Notes under the pieces: model-generated
Databases searched by the model: none
Seen by the model: the letters and a program-made list of their open reading frames with translations, nothing else
Told to the model about the DNA's origin: nothing
Translations under genes and position numbers: made by a program
Part shown: positions 47,749 through 56,741 of the stretch, piece after piece
Position numbering within the stretch: position 1 is the first letter of the stretch
How the letters are laid out: every line of letters starts with the position of its first letter
Assembly: GCF_000756655.1 (NCBI RefSeq)
Contig: NZ_ARXU01000007.1
Location: forward strand, 96,484-160,483
Reading direction: 5' to 3'
From: Alcanivorax jadensis T9
GTDB taxonomy: Bacteria > Pseudomonadota > Gammaproteobacteria > Pseudomonadales > Alcanivoracaceae
DNA: 64,000 nt

Positions 47749-49347
47749 TCAAAGAAATAAATTCTCTACATCCTGATCGCTTAGCAGTATGTTTGACACC
47801 GCCTCCACATAGTCTTCCTTGATATGATTCAAATCTAGAAAGGCCTTCAAATCCTTGGCCCACTTTTTCCTACTTTCTTTATTAGCCGTCCTCGACCGGT
47901 CAAATACATACTTTTTCCAGGCTTTGAAAAGTACTCTCAGGATCGTTTTTTTCCAGATCTCTTTGTCATTTTCTCTTTTGACCATAGGGACCCCTCTACG
48001 GAGAGTCCGCCCATTATTACTTTTAAACCGGAGAACCACTAACCTCTCCAGCTCGTCTAGGTAGCTATTGCAATCTTCAGGCAATAGTCCCATTAATTGA
48101 CCGCAGTAAAATCTGTTTGGCTTTCCATCAGTAAGTGGCTGCCTCCATGTGCAAATTGCAATTGCTGCATAATTAATCAGTTTATCCGCATTCGATAATT
48201 GGCTTTCCTCGACCTTTGTAACCTCGCAGATCCACTGAATAGCCATTTCCCTACTTTCAGGAAATCCATCTACATCATTGAAACTTTCGTAAAACGGGGT
48301 TTCTGGCGGGACTTCTGGTCTTTCATATGAACTTTCCTCCTGTGCTTCTTCTCCACACTCGGTGTCAAGCTCATCAACTTTCTCACAAGTCAATGCATCC
48401 CTGTCTCCAGCCAGAAAAAGTAGCTGCGACGCCCGTACCGATATTCTTCTAGGCTCAGGAACGATAGATGATGAAGCACCATTTTCTAGATAGTCGGCAC
48501 CAAGAGCGTAATCACATAACTTGTATTCATGTCTGACTCTTGGCCGGCAAAGCATTTCCTTCCCGCTCTGAGCATCTATGACAACTTCACTGCCATGCCA
48601 TGTCGGCCGACAACCTTTAACCCGCCAAGACTCATCTGCAACTGTTGCCGAAAGATAAGGAAACGAGAAAACACCTACGGCCTTGATAGATTTTAGCACT
48701 TCAGCATGAAACGTTGTGCCGTTCGATACATTTATAGGCTCCGCGCCTGGAGACCTCAAAGCACGAATCAACAGATCGATAAAATCTACCGAGAATGCAA
48801 ATATCCCGTCCAATGGTCGGTCATGAAACAGGCGACCAACGGCAAGCCCTGAAATATTACTCTCGTAGCGAATCTTGGGATAAATAGCTAAATCGAATCG
48901 AGATTCACATTCCTCGTCTCTGTAAACTCCTCCAGCTTTCAGACTTTCAAGTTCATCTTGAGGTATTGCCATATCCGAGAATATGCTTTTCATCCCGGGA
49001 ACATAGTTACGTGTTATTGTTAAATACCTGACAGGTCGCCCATCATTATCAAAACCTAGCCCCTCATCAAAATACTGGCAATCTACCTCTCCCAACTTGG
49101 CAAGCTTTTCTAGCGCCTCCCCCCCCAAGCGGAAGGCAGCAACATTGTTTTGTTTTACTGGTTCGTAAAGGAAGTAATTATCCGGATTACGGATTTTGTC
49201 ACCGACATACCCGTGAATGACGGAGTATGGGTTACTTGCTTTGATAAAAGCCGGGATCTCCCCAGCCAACAGCAATTTCATTACCTTGCTCTGGGTATCA
49301 ATGTCACCTTCGACGATCTCATCGTACCTAAACAGCTGCCTTTCCAT
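47749..49347 (-). CDS. Unrecognised 532-aa island protein
   Basis: I do not recognise this protein. It is soluble by inspection and acidic in the middle (an Asp/Glu-rich linker about 325-350), and more basic at the C-terminus (KSNNGRTLRRGVPMVKRE, then KAWKKYVFDRSRTANKE). Segments such as NPDNYFLYEPVKQ suggest no known motif. It is AT-rich compared with its neighbours and preceded by a run of C at 49349-49357. It sits between integrase and alpA, the place of yfjH in CP4-57, which it does not resemble in length. Confidence 0.7.
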   Translation of the reverse strand: MERQLFRYDEIVEGDIDTQSKVMKLLLAGEIPAFIKASNPYSVIHGYVGDKIRNPDNYFLYEPVKQNNVAAFRLGGEALEKLAKLGEVDCQYFDEGLGFDNDGRPVRYLTITRNYVPGMKSIFSDMAIPQDELESLKAGGVYRDEECESRFDLAIYPKIRYESNISGLAVGRLFHDRPLDGIFAFSVDFIDLLIRALRSPGAEPINVSNGTTFHAEVLKSIKAVGVFSFPYLSATVADESWRVKGCRPTWHGSEVVIDAQSGKEMLCRPRVRHEYKLCDYALGADYLENGASSSIVPEPRRISVRASQLLFLAGDRDALTCEKVDELDTECGEEAQEESSYERPEVPPETPFYESFNDVDGFPESREMAIQWICEVTKVEESQLSNADKLINYAAIAICTWRQPLTDGKPNRFYCGQLMGLLPEDCNSYLDELERLVVLRFKSNNGRTLRRGVPMVKRENDKEIWKKTILRVLFKAWKKYVFDRSRTANKESRKKWAKDLKAFLDLNHIKEDYVEAVSNILLSDQDVENLFL

Positions 49348-49466
49348 TCCCCCCCCCCTCTAAATACACTTCCCACTTATAAGTTGCATTCCATTACACC
49401 AAGCCCCAGGCAAGAGCTCGCTCCGCGTTCATGACGTTTATCCAGAACGTTTTTATGCAAAAACCG

Positions 49467-50663
49467 TTACTTACTTGCTTTCAATTTATCGAGATAATCA
49501 GCCCACAATTGCATCATCCCCGTTCGCCCTTCAAGATGCGAAGTGCGGTTATAGGCTCGACCGTTAGCATCCCGGACAGAATGAGCCAACTGATGCTCAA
49601 TCCAATCCACTCGGACATCCAATACTTCATCAAGCAAGGTACGAGCAATCGCCCGCCACCCGTGCTGTGTCATCTTGCCCTTATACCCGAGAGTTTTGAG
49701 CAGCTTGTTGAGAGTGTTATCGCTGATCGGCTCCCCAGGCTTGGTGCCTTCAAAGACATACCCTGAATTGCCTGTGAGAGGCTGGATTTCCTTGAGGATG
49801 GCAACGGCCTGTCGAGACAGGGGAACCACATGTGACTCCCGCATCTTCATCTTCTCTGCCGGGATGCTCCAGAGCGCCCTCTTTAGATTGATTTCTGACC
49901 ACTCGGCATGACGCAACTCTCCTGGCCGGACAAACACCAGCGGGGCCAACCTAGCTGCCGCCTTGGTAGTTGCCGCAGCCTGACAGCCATCAATAGCACG
50001 CAGCATCTTGCCGACCTCTTCCGGCTCCAAGATCGCCAGACGATGCTTTTCCTTTTTGACGGCGATTTGCCCCTGTAGAGGCAAGGCAGGGTTGCTATCC
50101 GCACGGCCAGTAGCCATGGCGAAATTGAAGATCTCGGAGGCCATGCCTCTCAGGCGGTTTGCAGTATAGCCGCTGGTCTTTTGGGTGTGCTGGAGAACAC
50201 CCCACAGCTCGGCGGTGGTGATCTCCGATATTGGACGGCTGCCCAGGTAGGGCATAAGACCGTTATCCAGCCAGATACGCCGCTTCTTCTCCGTTGTCGG
50301 CGTCCACTTCTCGCTCTGCACCTTGTTCTGTGCCCACTCTTCCGCGACCCCGGCAAAGGTATTGCGCAAGGCTGTTTCTGTGGCCAACTTTTCGGTTTTA
50401 CGCTGTTGAGCGGGGTCAACTCCGGAGGCGAGCAGCTCTCGGGCCTGCTGTCGCTTGTCGCGGGCCACCTTGAGACTTGTGCTGGGATAAGTACCGAGAG
50501 AGAGCCGCTTCTGTTTGCCATTGAAGCGATATTTGAAGCGCCACCACTTGCCGCCCTTGGGGGAGACCTCCAGGAACATCCCCTCACCATCAGAGATGCT
50601 GTAGAGCTTGTCCTGGGGCTTTGCTGCGCGGATTTTTACGTCGCTGAGTTTGTTGGTTTCCAT
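49467..50663 (-). CDS. int: P4-type tyrosine integrase
   Basis: The 398-aa site-specific recombinase inserts and removes the island. The N-terminal arm-binding DUF4102 domain (KLSDVKIRAAKPQDKLYSISDGEG) is followed by a core-binding domain and the catalytic domain: Arg in FVRPGELRHAEWSE, HxxR in TQHGWRAIARTLL, and the nucleophile Tyr in NGRAYNRTSH. All catalytic residues are present. The ATG at 50663 is preferred; an in-frame upstream extension covers the GTTGGCCCC repeats and is unlikely coding. It lies 162 bp from the tRNA and is transcribed away from it. Confidence 0.95.
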   Translation of the reverse strand: METNKLSDVKIRAAKPQDKLYSISDGEGMFLEVSPKGGKWWRFKYRFNGKQKRLSLGTYPSTSLKVARDKRQQARELLASGVDPAQQRKTEKLATETALRNTFAGVAEEWAQNKVQSEKWTPTTEKKRRIWLDNGLMPYLGSRPISEITTAELWGVLQHTQKTSGYTANRLRGMASEIFNFAMATGRADSNPALPLQGQIAVKKEKHRLAILEPEEVGKMLRAIDGCQAAATTKAAARLAPLVFVRPGELRHAEWSEINLKRALWSIPAEKMKMRESHVVPLSRQAVAILKEIQPLTGNSGYVFEGTKPGEPISDNTLNKLLKTLGYKGKMTQHGWRAIARTLLDEVLDVRVDWIEHQLAHSVRDANGRAYNRTSHLEGRTGMMQLWADYLDKLKASK

Positions 50664-50689
50664 GGCTTTCGCCGTCTTTGGGCTTGGAT

Positions 50690-50710
50690 GTTGGCCCCAA
50701 AGTTGGCCCC
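50690..50710. promoter_or_regulatory. Paired GTTGGCCCC repeats, likely integrase arm sites (right)
   Basis: GTTGGCCCC occurs at 50690-50698 and 50702-50710, 12 bp apart, followed by an inverted GGGGCC at 50714-50719. The repeats lie just upstream of int, so integrase bound here could also repress its own promoter. Confidence 0.6.
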
Positions 50711-50822
50711 AGGTGGGGCCAGATGTCAACAAACTCTATCGGACGGTAGCGGAAGAGATCCTCAGATAACCCACTGTTTTTATAGCTTATCGAGGACTCC
50801 CTCGGATGCTACCGCACTGCCA

Positions 50823-50843
50823 TTTGGTACCAGAGGCCGGACT
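50823..50843. repeat. attR core overlapping tRNA-Leu 3' end
   Basis: TTTGGTACCAGAGGCCGGACT covers the complement of the tRNA CCA end, acceptor and T-arm strand. It restores the tRNA gene after integration. Confidence 0.88.
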
Positions 50844-50911
50844 TGAACCGGCACGCCCGTGAAGGCAACGGATTTTGAATCCGTCGTGTCTACCAATTCC
50901 ACCACTCTGGC
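50826..50911 (-). tRNA. tRNA-Leu(CAA)
   Basis: This is an 86-base tRNA with encoded CCA. The anticodon stem ACGGA/TCCGT encloses the loop TTCAAAA, anticodon CAA, reading UUG. A long variable arm (TTGCCTTCACGGGCGT) is typical of leucine tRNAs, and the T-arm contains GGTTCAAGTCC. The acceptor stem is GCCAGAG with CTCTGGT, giving a G-U first pair. Its 3' end is the island attachment site. Confidence 0.95.
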
Positions 50912-50969
50912 AGTGGGGCGCGAGTATACCAGCAGATGACGGCTTTGCCAGCCTCAGAAAGATATTTGT

Positions 50970-51686
50970 CTATTCCCCGTGTTCACCGGCGGACACTTTT
51001 ACCGCTGTCACATTATCCTTGCTGCCGGCATTGAGCGCGGCCTTGAGGATGACGGATTCGCTGGCGCCCTCTGCCATCAACTGCCCCAGCTGGTCCACTG
51101 TGAGCACCGAATGTACACCGTCGGAGGTCAGCAGAAACTGCTGCTGGGCGGAAATATCGAAACGCGCCTGCTCCAGCTCCAGCTTGTCACCATTGCCGAT
51201 GGCCTGGTAAATCACATGGGCTCGGGGGTGCGTCATGGCCTGGCGTTCATCAATCTCACCCGCGTCTACCAGGGCCTGCACCGGGGTATGGTCGCGAGTC
51301 AGCAAGACGGTGCCCTGATCGGTATGGCGGTAAAGCCTGGCGTCGCCGGCCCACAGCACCGCGGCCTCATCCCGGTAAATCAACAGCACCACCACGGTGG
51401 CCCCCATCGGCTTGCTGCGCAGATGCAGGGCAGCGTGATGGCGAATGGCGTGATTGGCGGTAAGCAGGGCAGATTCCACGGCCAATAGCCGGTGGGCGAT
51501 ACTGCCCCCCAACGTCACAGCGTCCAGGGACTCACGAATAATGGTCGCCGCCAGATCACCCGCATCATGGCCGCCCATGCCATCGATCACTGCCCACAGG
51601 CCGTCACCATCCCGGCACACCAGAGTGTCCTCATTGGCATGCCGTCGCCCTTTATGGGTGCGTCCCTGCCCCCTCCAGATTGTCAT
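50970..51686 (-). CDS. PP2C-family serine/threonine phosphatase
   Basis: The 238-aa protein is a metal-dependent PP2C phosphatase. All metal-ligand motifs are visible: RRHANEDTLV, WAVIDGMGGHDAGDLAA, LLTSDGVHSVL and SKDNVTAVKV. It has no signal peptide, so it acts in the cytoplasm. The ATG at 51686 is chosen because it begins 2 bp after the lptG stop and starts the PP2C fold; the longer frame is not coding. Single-domain PP2C proteins of this kind often oppose a Hanks-type kinase, none of which is in the window. Confidence 0.9.
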   Translation of the reverse strand: MTIWRGQGRTHKGRRHANEDTLVCRDGDGLWAVIDGMGGHDAGDLAATIIRESLDAVTLGGSIAHRLLAVESALLTANHAIRHHAALHLRSKPMGATVVVLLIYRDEAAVLWAGDARLYRHTDQGTVLLTRDHTPVQALVDAGEIDERQAMTHPRAHVIYQAIGNGDKLELEQARFDISAQQQFLLTSDGVHSVLTVDQLGQLMAEGASESVILKAALNAGSKDNVTAVKVSAGEHGE

Positions 51687-51688
51687 GA

Positions 51689-52750
51689 TTATCGTACCCG
51701 CTGCAGCAACCAGATACCCAGGATCAGACACAGCGCCGGCGGCACCACGGCGGCCATCAGTGGATCGGTGTGAAACACCAGGGACAGTTGACCAAAAAAC
51801 TGCTGGCCATAATGGAAAATCAGACCTGCCACGATCCCCGCTGTCAGGCGCAGGCCCATGGTCACTTCGCGCAAGGGCCCAAACACAAAGGAAATGGCAA
51901 TCAACACCATGCCGATAGTAGCCAGTGGCATGAACAGTTTCTGCCAGAAACTGAGCATGTAATCGGCGGTCTCCAGTCCTTGTCGCTTCAGATAATCGGT
52001 GTACTCCAGCAACTTGGCCATGGCCAGATGATCCGGCTCCAGCACCACGATGCTGAGCAATTGCGGGGTCAGCTTGGTTTGCCACTGGGCGTTGTCGCGA
52101 CTGAAGACTTCGGTGCCTTGGTCGGAAAGCCGGGTTCCCTTGATGCCCTCCAGCGACCAGAAATCCCCCTGGTAGATGGCTCGTTCCACAAACTGGGTTT
52201 CTGTCAGTTTATGGTTGTCATCAAACCGATAACGGGTCAGTCCATAGAGCACGCCGTTGGGCTGCACCGCATTGATATGGATAAATTCCGGCCCTTCCCG
52301 GTGCCAGTAACCGTACTTGGAGCGCAACGCCTCACCGCCACCTTCGGCCATGGAGCGGTTACTCTGCGCCACCTGTTCCGAGTATGGGGTCAGATACTCG
52401 CCGAGAGGGATGGACAGCAGAATCAGCAGGAAAACCGGACGCAACACCAGCCAGCTCACCTTCAGCGTGGACACACCGGAAGCCCGAATCACCGACAATT
52501 CACCACTATTGGCGAGCAGGCCCAGGCCAATCAGGGTGCCCAGCAAGATCGCCATCGGCAGGTATTCGTGCACCCGGCGCGGCGTTGTCGTAAGGATAAA
52601 CTGCAGGGCCTGCATGGCCTGGTAATCGCCGCGCAGGCCTTCCAGTTCATAGATAAAACCGAACAGACAATCCAGGCCCACGATAATGCCCAGGATGGCC
52701 AGTGTGGGTATCAACACCGCCCGCCAGAAGTAGCGTCTCAATAATCTCAC
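51689..52750 (-). CDS. lptG: LPS export permease LptG
   Basis: LptG is one of the two inner-membrane permeases that, with LptB, pull lipopolysaccharide out of the membrane. The 353-aa product starts RLLRRYFWRAVLIPTLAILG, has six predicted membrane segments in two groups of three (N-terminal to about 120, and from about 255 to the end) around a periplasmic beta domain. The GTG start overlaps the lptF stop as GTGA. It is followed by the PP2C gene. Confidence 0.94.
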   Translation of the reverse strand: MRLLRRYFWRAVLIPTLAILGIIVGLDCLFGFIYELEGLRGDYQAMQALQFILTTTPRRVHEYLPMAILLGTLIGLGLLANSGELSVIRASGVSTLKVSWLVLRPVFLLILLSIPLGEYLTPYSEQVAQSNRSMAEGGGEALRSKYGYWHREGPEFIHINAVQPNGVLYGLTRYRFDDNHKLTETQFVERAIYQGDFWSLEGIKGTRLSDQGTEVFSRDNAQWQTKLTPQLLSIVVLEPDHLAMAKLLEYTDYLKRQGLETADYMLSFWQKLFMPLATIGMVLIAISFVFGPLREVTMGLRLTAGIVAGLIFHYGQQFFGQLSLVFHTDPLMAAVVPPALCLILGIWLLQRVR

Positions 52751-53865
52751 GCCCGCCTCCTGCGGCGGAAAATCCGCCCACCGAAATACAACAGAAACAC
52801 CACCACCACAGCCACCAGATGCACCCAACCGGTATGCAGATACCAAGGTAGAGCATCCCTATGGTCCTCGATGGCACTACGGGTCACCAGCAGCATGCCT
52901 ACATAGAGCATGTAGCCAAGCACCGCCGGGATCAGGCGGTAAAAGCGCCCCTGACGCGGGTTGACCCGGGCCAGCGGAATCGCCGCCAGAGCCATGATTG
53001 GCACGGTAAGAATCAGGGCAATACGCCACTGCAATTCGGCCATGGCATCGCGGTTACTGTCGCGCTCGTCGATCAGCTCCGGGGTGGGACGGCCGCGCAC
53101 CTTGGGGGGGCGACTGTCGGTCCGTTCCTTGCCGATACGTACCCGCGCTTCCTGGAAGCCGATTTCCTTGTAGTCACTCTGACCCGGCTTGCCCTGGTAC
53201 TGGAAACCCTCGGTCAGCAGCAAATAGCTGATGCCATCTTCCTGTACCAGCTTTCCGCTCTTGGCCCACACCGTCAGCAACCGATCTGCTTCACCCCGGG
53301 CCTGGAAACGGGCATCAGCCACGAACACATTTTCCAGTACCCCCTTTTCCCGATTCATCTGTTCCGCATAGGTGGCGCGCTGGGTATTGCTTGAGCCCTT
53401 TACATGGAAGCGTCCGGGAGTCAGGAGCTCCAGCACCGAACGGTCTTTCTGCTCTTCAAAGATGCGGTTCACTTCCGCATCGCCGCGCGGGGTCACATAG
53501 AGGGAAAACATGGCCACCAGGGTGGTGGCCATGAGAATCGGCATTATCAGCGAACGAACAATCCGTCCATGGCCCTGCCCGCCCGCCTGCAGCACCACCA
53601 TCTCGTTATCCATGTGCATGCGCCCAAGCACCAGCAACAGGCCGATATAGAGACTCAGGGGAACGATCATCTGCAGGAATTCCGGCATCCGGAACGCCAT
53701 CACCAGAAACAAGGCATCGGCGGCGATTTCACCGGCAGCGGCCTCGGCGAGATATTTGATAAAGCGCCCACTGACCAGCACCATCACCAGAATAAAGGTG
53801 ACCATGACGGTGGTCAGGAAAACTTGCCGGTTAATATAACGATGAAGAATCAAGGGCTGGCCCAC
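52747..53865 (-). CDS. lptF: LPS export permease LptF
   Basis: The 372-aa product is the partner permease of LptG. It opens LILHRYINRQVFLTTVMVTFI and has the family motifs GRFIKYLAEAAAGEI and NEMVVLQAGG near residue 87. The periplasmic domain runs about 125-270 and the C-terminal helices begin near 280. The start is a GTG with AAGGA upstream. It is divergent from pepA, the usual arrangement in gammaproteobacteria. Confidence 0.94.
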   Translation of the reverse strand: MGQPLILHRYINRQVFLTTVMVTFILVMVLVSGRFIKYLAEAAAGEIAADALFLVMAFRMPEFLQMIVPLSLYIGLLLVLGRMHMDNEMVVLQAGGQGHGRIVRSLIMPILMATTLVAMFSLYVTPRGDAEVNRIFEEQKDRSVLELLTPGRFHVKGSSNTQRATYAEQMNREKGVLENVFVADARFQARGEADRLLTVWAKSGKLVQEDGISYLLLTEGFQYQGKPGQSDYKEIGFQEARVRIGKERTDSRPPKVRGRPTPELIDERDSNRDAMAELQWRIALILTVPIMALAAIPLARVNPRQGRFYRLIPAVLGYMLYVGMLLVTRSAIEDHRDALPWYLHTGWVHLVAVVVVFLLYFGGRIFRRRRRA

Positions 53866-54188
53866 TCATCCTTGTCTGCAAAAAGGCACCGACACCTGAT
53901 AAAGGCAGCGCATGAAAGCCTGCGGTGACGATACATACCGCGCGGGCAACCGGACCTGCAGGCGCCTGCGGCAGCAGTGAATGGGCCCTAGTGTAACCGA
54001 CTGGCCGGCCAAGGTGATAATGATGCGCAGCGAAATACCCGTTACCCCGGTGGTTTCAACAGAAAAATGATCTACCTTACCGCCCCGGGTCGATTGCGTT
54101 TGACCGCCGAACAGCCCAATATTTCCCTGTTTTCCGCACCGGCAAGCCTTTTTGCCGCGTGCCATACCTTGATCGATATGGAGACAGC
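53866..54188. other. lptF/pepA divergent intergenic region
   Basis: These 323 bp separate divergent lptF and pepA and must hold both promoters. I see no clear consensus promoter, operator palindrome or small gene in it. Confidence 0.5.
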
Positions 54189-55658
54189 ATGGACTTCGCA
54201 GTGAGCAACAGGCCCCTGGACAAATTCAAAGCCGACGCACTGATTCTGGTGCTGGGCAAGAACGGCGATCTCCCCGAGACGCTGCCGGAGAGCACCCGCG
54301 ACCAGCTTACCCGTTTCATCAAGGCCGGCGATTTTGACGGCAGCAAGGGCCAGATGAGCTGGCTACATCAACCGGAAGGTCTGACCGCCGCACGCCTGCT
54401 GCTGGTCGGCCGAGGCGACAAGCAGCCTTCCGATCAGCAATGGCAAGGTCTGCTTCGCAGCACCGTGAAAATGGTCAGCAAGGCACCAGTCAAACACGCA
54501 CTCTGGCTTCTCGACAGCGATCTGCCACAGAATCTGGCATGGCAGGCCCGGGAGGGCACGCGGGTAGCGGAAGAAAGCACCTACCGTTTCGACCAATACC
54601 GCAGCAAACCGGCTCCAGCCAGCAAACTGAGCAAGTGGACCTTCTGGCATGCGCAAAAGGATACGGCCCTGAGCAAGGCCAGCAAGATCGGCAAGGGTGT
54701 GGCCGACGGCGTCAACCTGGCCCGCGACCTGGGCAACCTGCCCCCCAACGACTGCTACCCGGAATACCTGAGCGGCGTGGCCCGGGATCTGGGCAAGCAA
54801 TATGAAAAACTTACCGTCAAGGTGATCAGCCAGGCCCAGGCAGAGAAGATGGGCATGGGCGCCTTCGTTGCCGTGGCCAAGGGCTCCGAGCGTCAGGGAC
54901 AGATCATCGTCATGGAATACAAGGGCGCCAAACCCACCAAACAGGGTCCTGTCGCCCTGGTTGGCAAGGGCATCACCTTTGATACCGGCGGCATTTCCCT
55001 GAAGCCCGGCGCCAACATGGACGAGATGAAATACGACATGGGCGGCGCGTCCAGCGTGTTTGGCAGCGTCAAGACCGTGTGCGAGCTGGATCTGCCCATC
55101 CACCTGGTAGCCGTGGTAGCGGCAGCGGAAAATATGCCTGACGGCCGCGCGTCCCGTCCCGGGGATATCGTCAAGACCCTGTCCGGGCAGACCGTGGAAA
55201 TCCTCAACACCGATGCTGAAGGCCGGCTGGTGCTGTGCGACGCCCTCACCTATGTGCAACAGAAACACAAACCGCACACCGTCATCGACGTTGCCACCCT
55301 CACAGGTGCCTGCGTGGTTGCTCTGGGCGCCCATGCCCAGGCGGTCTATGCCAACGACGACGGCCTGAGTCAGGCGCTGCTGGCTGCCGGCCAGGAAACC
55401 GGCGACCGGGGCTGGCCCATGCCCCTTTGGGATGAGTATCAGGGCCAGCTGGACAGCCCCTTCGCTGACATGCAGAACATCGGCGGCCCCAAAGCCGGCT
55501 CCATCACCGCCGCCTGCTTCCTGTCCCGCTTTGCCAAGGACGTGAAATGGGCTCACCTGGATATCGCTGGCACCGCCTGGATCAGCGGCGGCATGAGCAA
55601 AGGGGCCACCGGTCGCCCGGTACCCATGCTCACCCGTTTTCTGATGGATCAGTGCTGA
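54189..55658 (+). CDS. pepA: Leucyl aminopeptidase PepA
   Basis: The 489-aa product is an M17 zinc/manganese aminopeptidase that removes N-terminal residues from peptides; in E. coli it also binds DNA. The active-site motifs are VGKGITFDTGGISLKPG, YDMGGASSVFGSV and the family signature NTDAEGRLVLCDAL. The ATG at 54189 follows GGAGACAGC and is preferred to one ten codons earlier. holC and valS follow on the same strand. A GCACGCC-TTCG-GGCGTGC hairpin stands after the stop. Confidence 0.96.
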   Translation: MDFAVSNRPLDKFKADALILVLGKNGDLPETLPESTRDQLTRFIKAGDFDGSKGQMSWLHQPEGLTAARLLLVGRGDKQPSDQQWQGLLRSTVKMVSKAPVKHALWLLDSDLPQNLAWQAREGTRVAEESTYRFDQYRSKPAPASKLSKWTFWHAQKDTALSKASKIGKGVADGVNLARDLGNLPPNDCYPEYLSGVARDLGKQYEKLTVKVISQAQAEKMGMGAFVAVAKGSERQGQIIVMEYKGAKPTKQGPVALVGKGITFDTGGISLKPGANMDEMKYDMGGASSVFGSVKTVCELDLPIHLVAVVAAAENMPDGRASRPGDIVKTLSGQTVEILNTDAEGRLVLCDALTYVQQKHKPHTVIDVATLTGACVVALGAHAQAVYANDDGLSQALLAAGQETGDRGWPMPLWDEYQGQLDSPFADMQNIGGPKAGSITAACFLSRFAKDVKWAHLDIAGTAWISGGMSKGATGRPVPMLTRFLMDQC

Positions 55659-55675
55659 TACGCCCACGCATGACT

Positions 55676-55692
55676 GCACGCCTTCGGGCGTG
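55676..55692 (+). repeat. Hairpin after pepA
   Basis: GCACGCC/GGCGTGC arms enclose a short TTC-type loop directly after pepA. It lacks a U-run, so it is more likely an RNA processing or stability element than a terminator. Confidence 0.45.
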
Positions 55693-55724
55693 CTGCATGC
55701 TGCGTGATGCCTGCGAGTGTTTTA

Positions 55725-56144
55725 ATGACTGAAGTTACCTTCTACCTGAGCAACAAGGCCGGCGATGGTGTCCGTCAGGCACTGGCCTGGCGCATTGCCG
55801 ACAAGGCCCAGAAACAGGGCCGGCTGGTCTACATTCATTGCCGGGATGCGGACCATGCACGACAACTGGACGACCAGTTCTGGCAAGCTCCTGCTACCGG
55901 TTTCCTTCCCCATGCCATTCAGCAGGAGGGCCAGGCGCCGGTCATCCTGAGCCATGGCGGCGATCCTGGCGATCACCACGATGTGCTGATCAACCTGACC
56001 GATCAGGTGCCGGATTTCGCCTCCCGTTTCCAGCGGGTTGCGGAGATGATCAGTGGGGCCGAGAATGAAAGACAGGCTGGGCGCGAACGATTCCGCTTCT
56101 ACCGTGAGCGAGGCTTCCCGGTCACCACCCACGAACTGGGCTGA
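55725..56144 (+). CDS. holC: DNA polymerase III chi subunit
   Basis: The chi subunit links the clamp loader to single-strand DNA-binding protein. The 139-aa product starts MTEVTFYLSNKAGDGVRQAL and has VYIHCRDADHARQLDDQFWQ and DVLINLTDQVPDFASRFQRVAEM, the usual HolC features. The ATG at 55725 matches the conserved N-terminus. It is between pepA and valS, as in Pseudomonas and E. coli. Confidence 0.94.
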   Translation: MTEVTFYLSNKAGDGVRQALAWRIADKAQKQGRLVYIHCRDADHARQLDDQFWQAPATGFLPHAIQQEGQAPVILSHGGDPGDHHDVLINLTDQVPDFASRFQRVAEMISGAENERQAGRERFRFYRERGFPVTTHELG

Positions 56145-56163
56145 AGAACCCACGGACACCACC

Positions 56164-56523
56164 ATGAGCGACCGGGAGTCACGCAAAAAAGAGCTTCTCA
56201 AGGAGCTTGGCGATGTGCAGTCCCTGCTGGACGACGCCGACACACCACCACAACGCTCCCCCTCCGAGAGCGACACCCTGGACCGGATGCAGATCCGCAA
56301 GCTGGCCAGCGAAAGAAGCAACCCTTTTCTGGGTACGCCGCCACCCTCACCCCAGGGAAACCCAGCTCCTGCTGTCACGACACCAACCCCCTCGACTGCT
56401 CGCCCTTCTCTGAGCAACGCCGACATTGATGCCGTTATCGATGAACTGGTGGCGGAAGCCCTGCCGAAACTGGAAAAATCCCTGCGCCTGAGGCTGCGCG
56501 CCGCGCTGCGCAAGAAATCATAA
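56164..56523 (+). CDS. Small conserved protein between holC and valS
   Basis: The function of this 119-aa protein is unknown. It has a charged N-terminal helix (MSDRESRKKELLKELGDVQS), a Pro/Thr/Ser-rich middle (about 55-85) and a C-terminal helix with IDAVIDELVAEALPKLEKSL. A gene of this kind occupies the same place in Pseudomonas, so it probably belongs to the holC-valS transcript. The weakly conserved linker suggests a small adaptor; that is a guess. Confidence 0.75.
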   Translation: MSDRESRKKELLKELGDVQSLLDDADTPPQRSPSESDTLDRMQIRKLASERSNPFLGTPPPSPQGNPAPAVTTPTPSTARPSLSNADIDAVIDELVAEALPKLEKSLRLRLRAALRKKS

Positions 56524-56741
56524 CGATCCCTCTCGCGGTCTCAGGCAGGTGCAGCGAGAGGCTATTCACTACAGCGGCCTGGCAACCCAGCACAGCGTCC
56601 TCTCGATCAGACTCTCCAGGCCAGACAGCCACCTCCCACCACCAGTAGTCTCCGTCCTCGCGTTTTTCCCGCAACCCGCGACGCAGCGGCCCCGCTCCGC
56701 TATAATTCGCCCTCATTTTTTACTGGTTTAGAAGCGGACTC

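Noticed and set aside
51687..52085. N-terminal extension of the PP2C protein
   Set aside because: It overlaps lptG and does not belong to the phosphatase fold; the ATG at 51686 is adequate.
54363..55679. Minus-strand 438-codon frame opposite pepA
   Set aside because: It is a mirror of the strongly biased codon use of pepA; the protein has no motif and pepA is certain.
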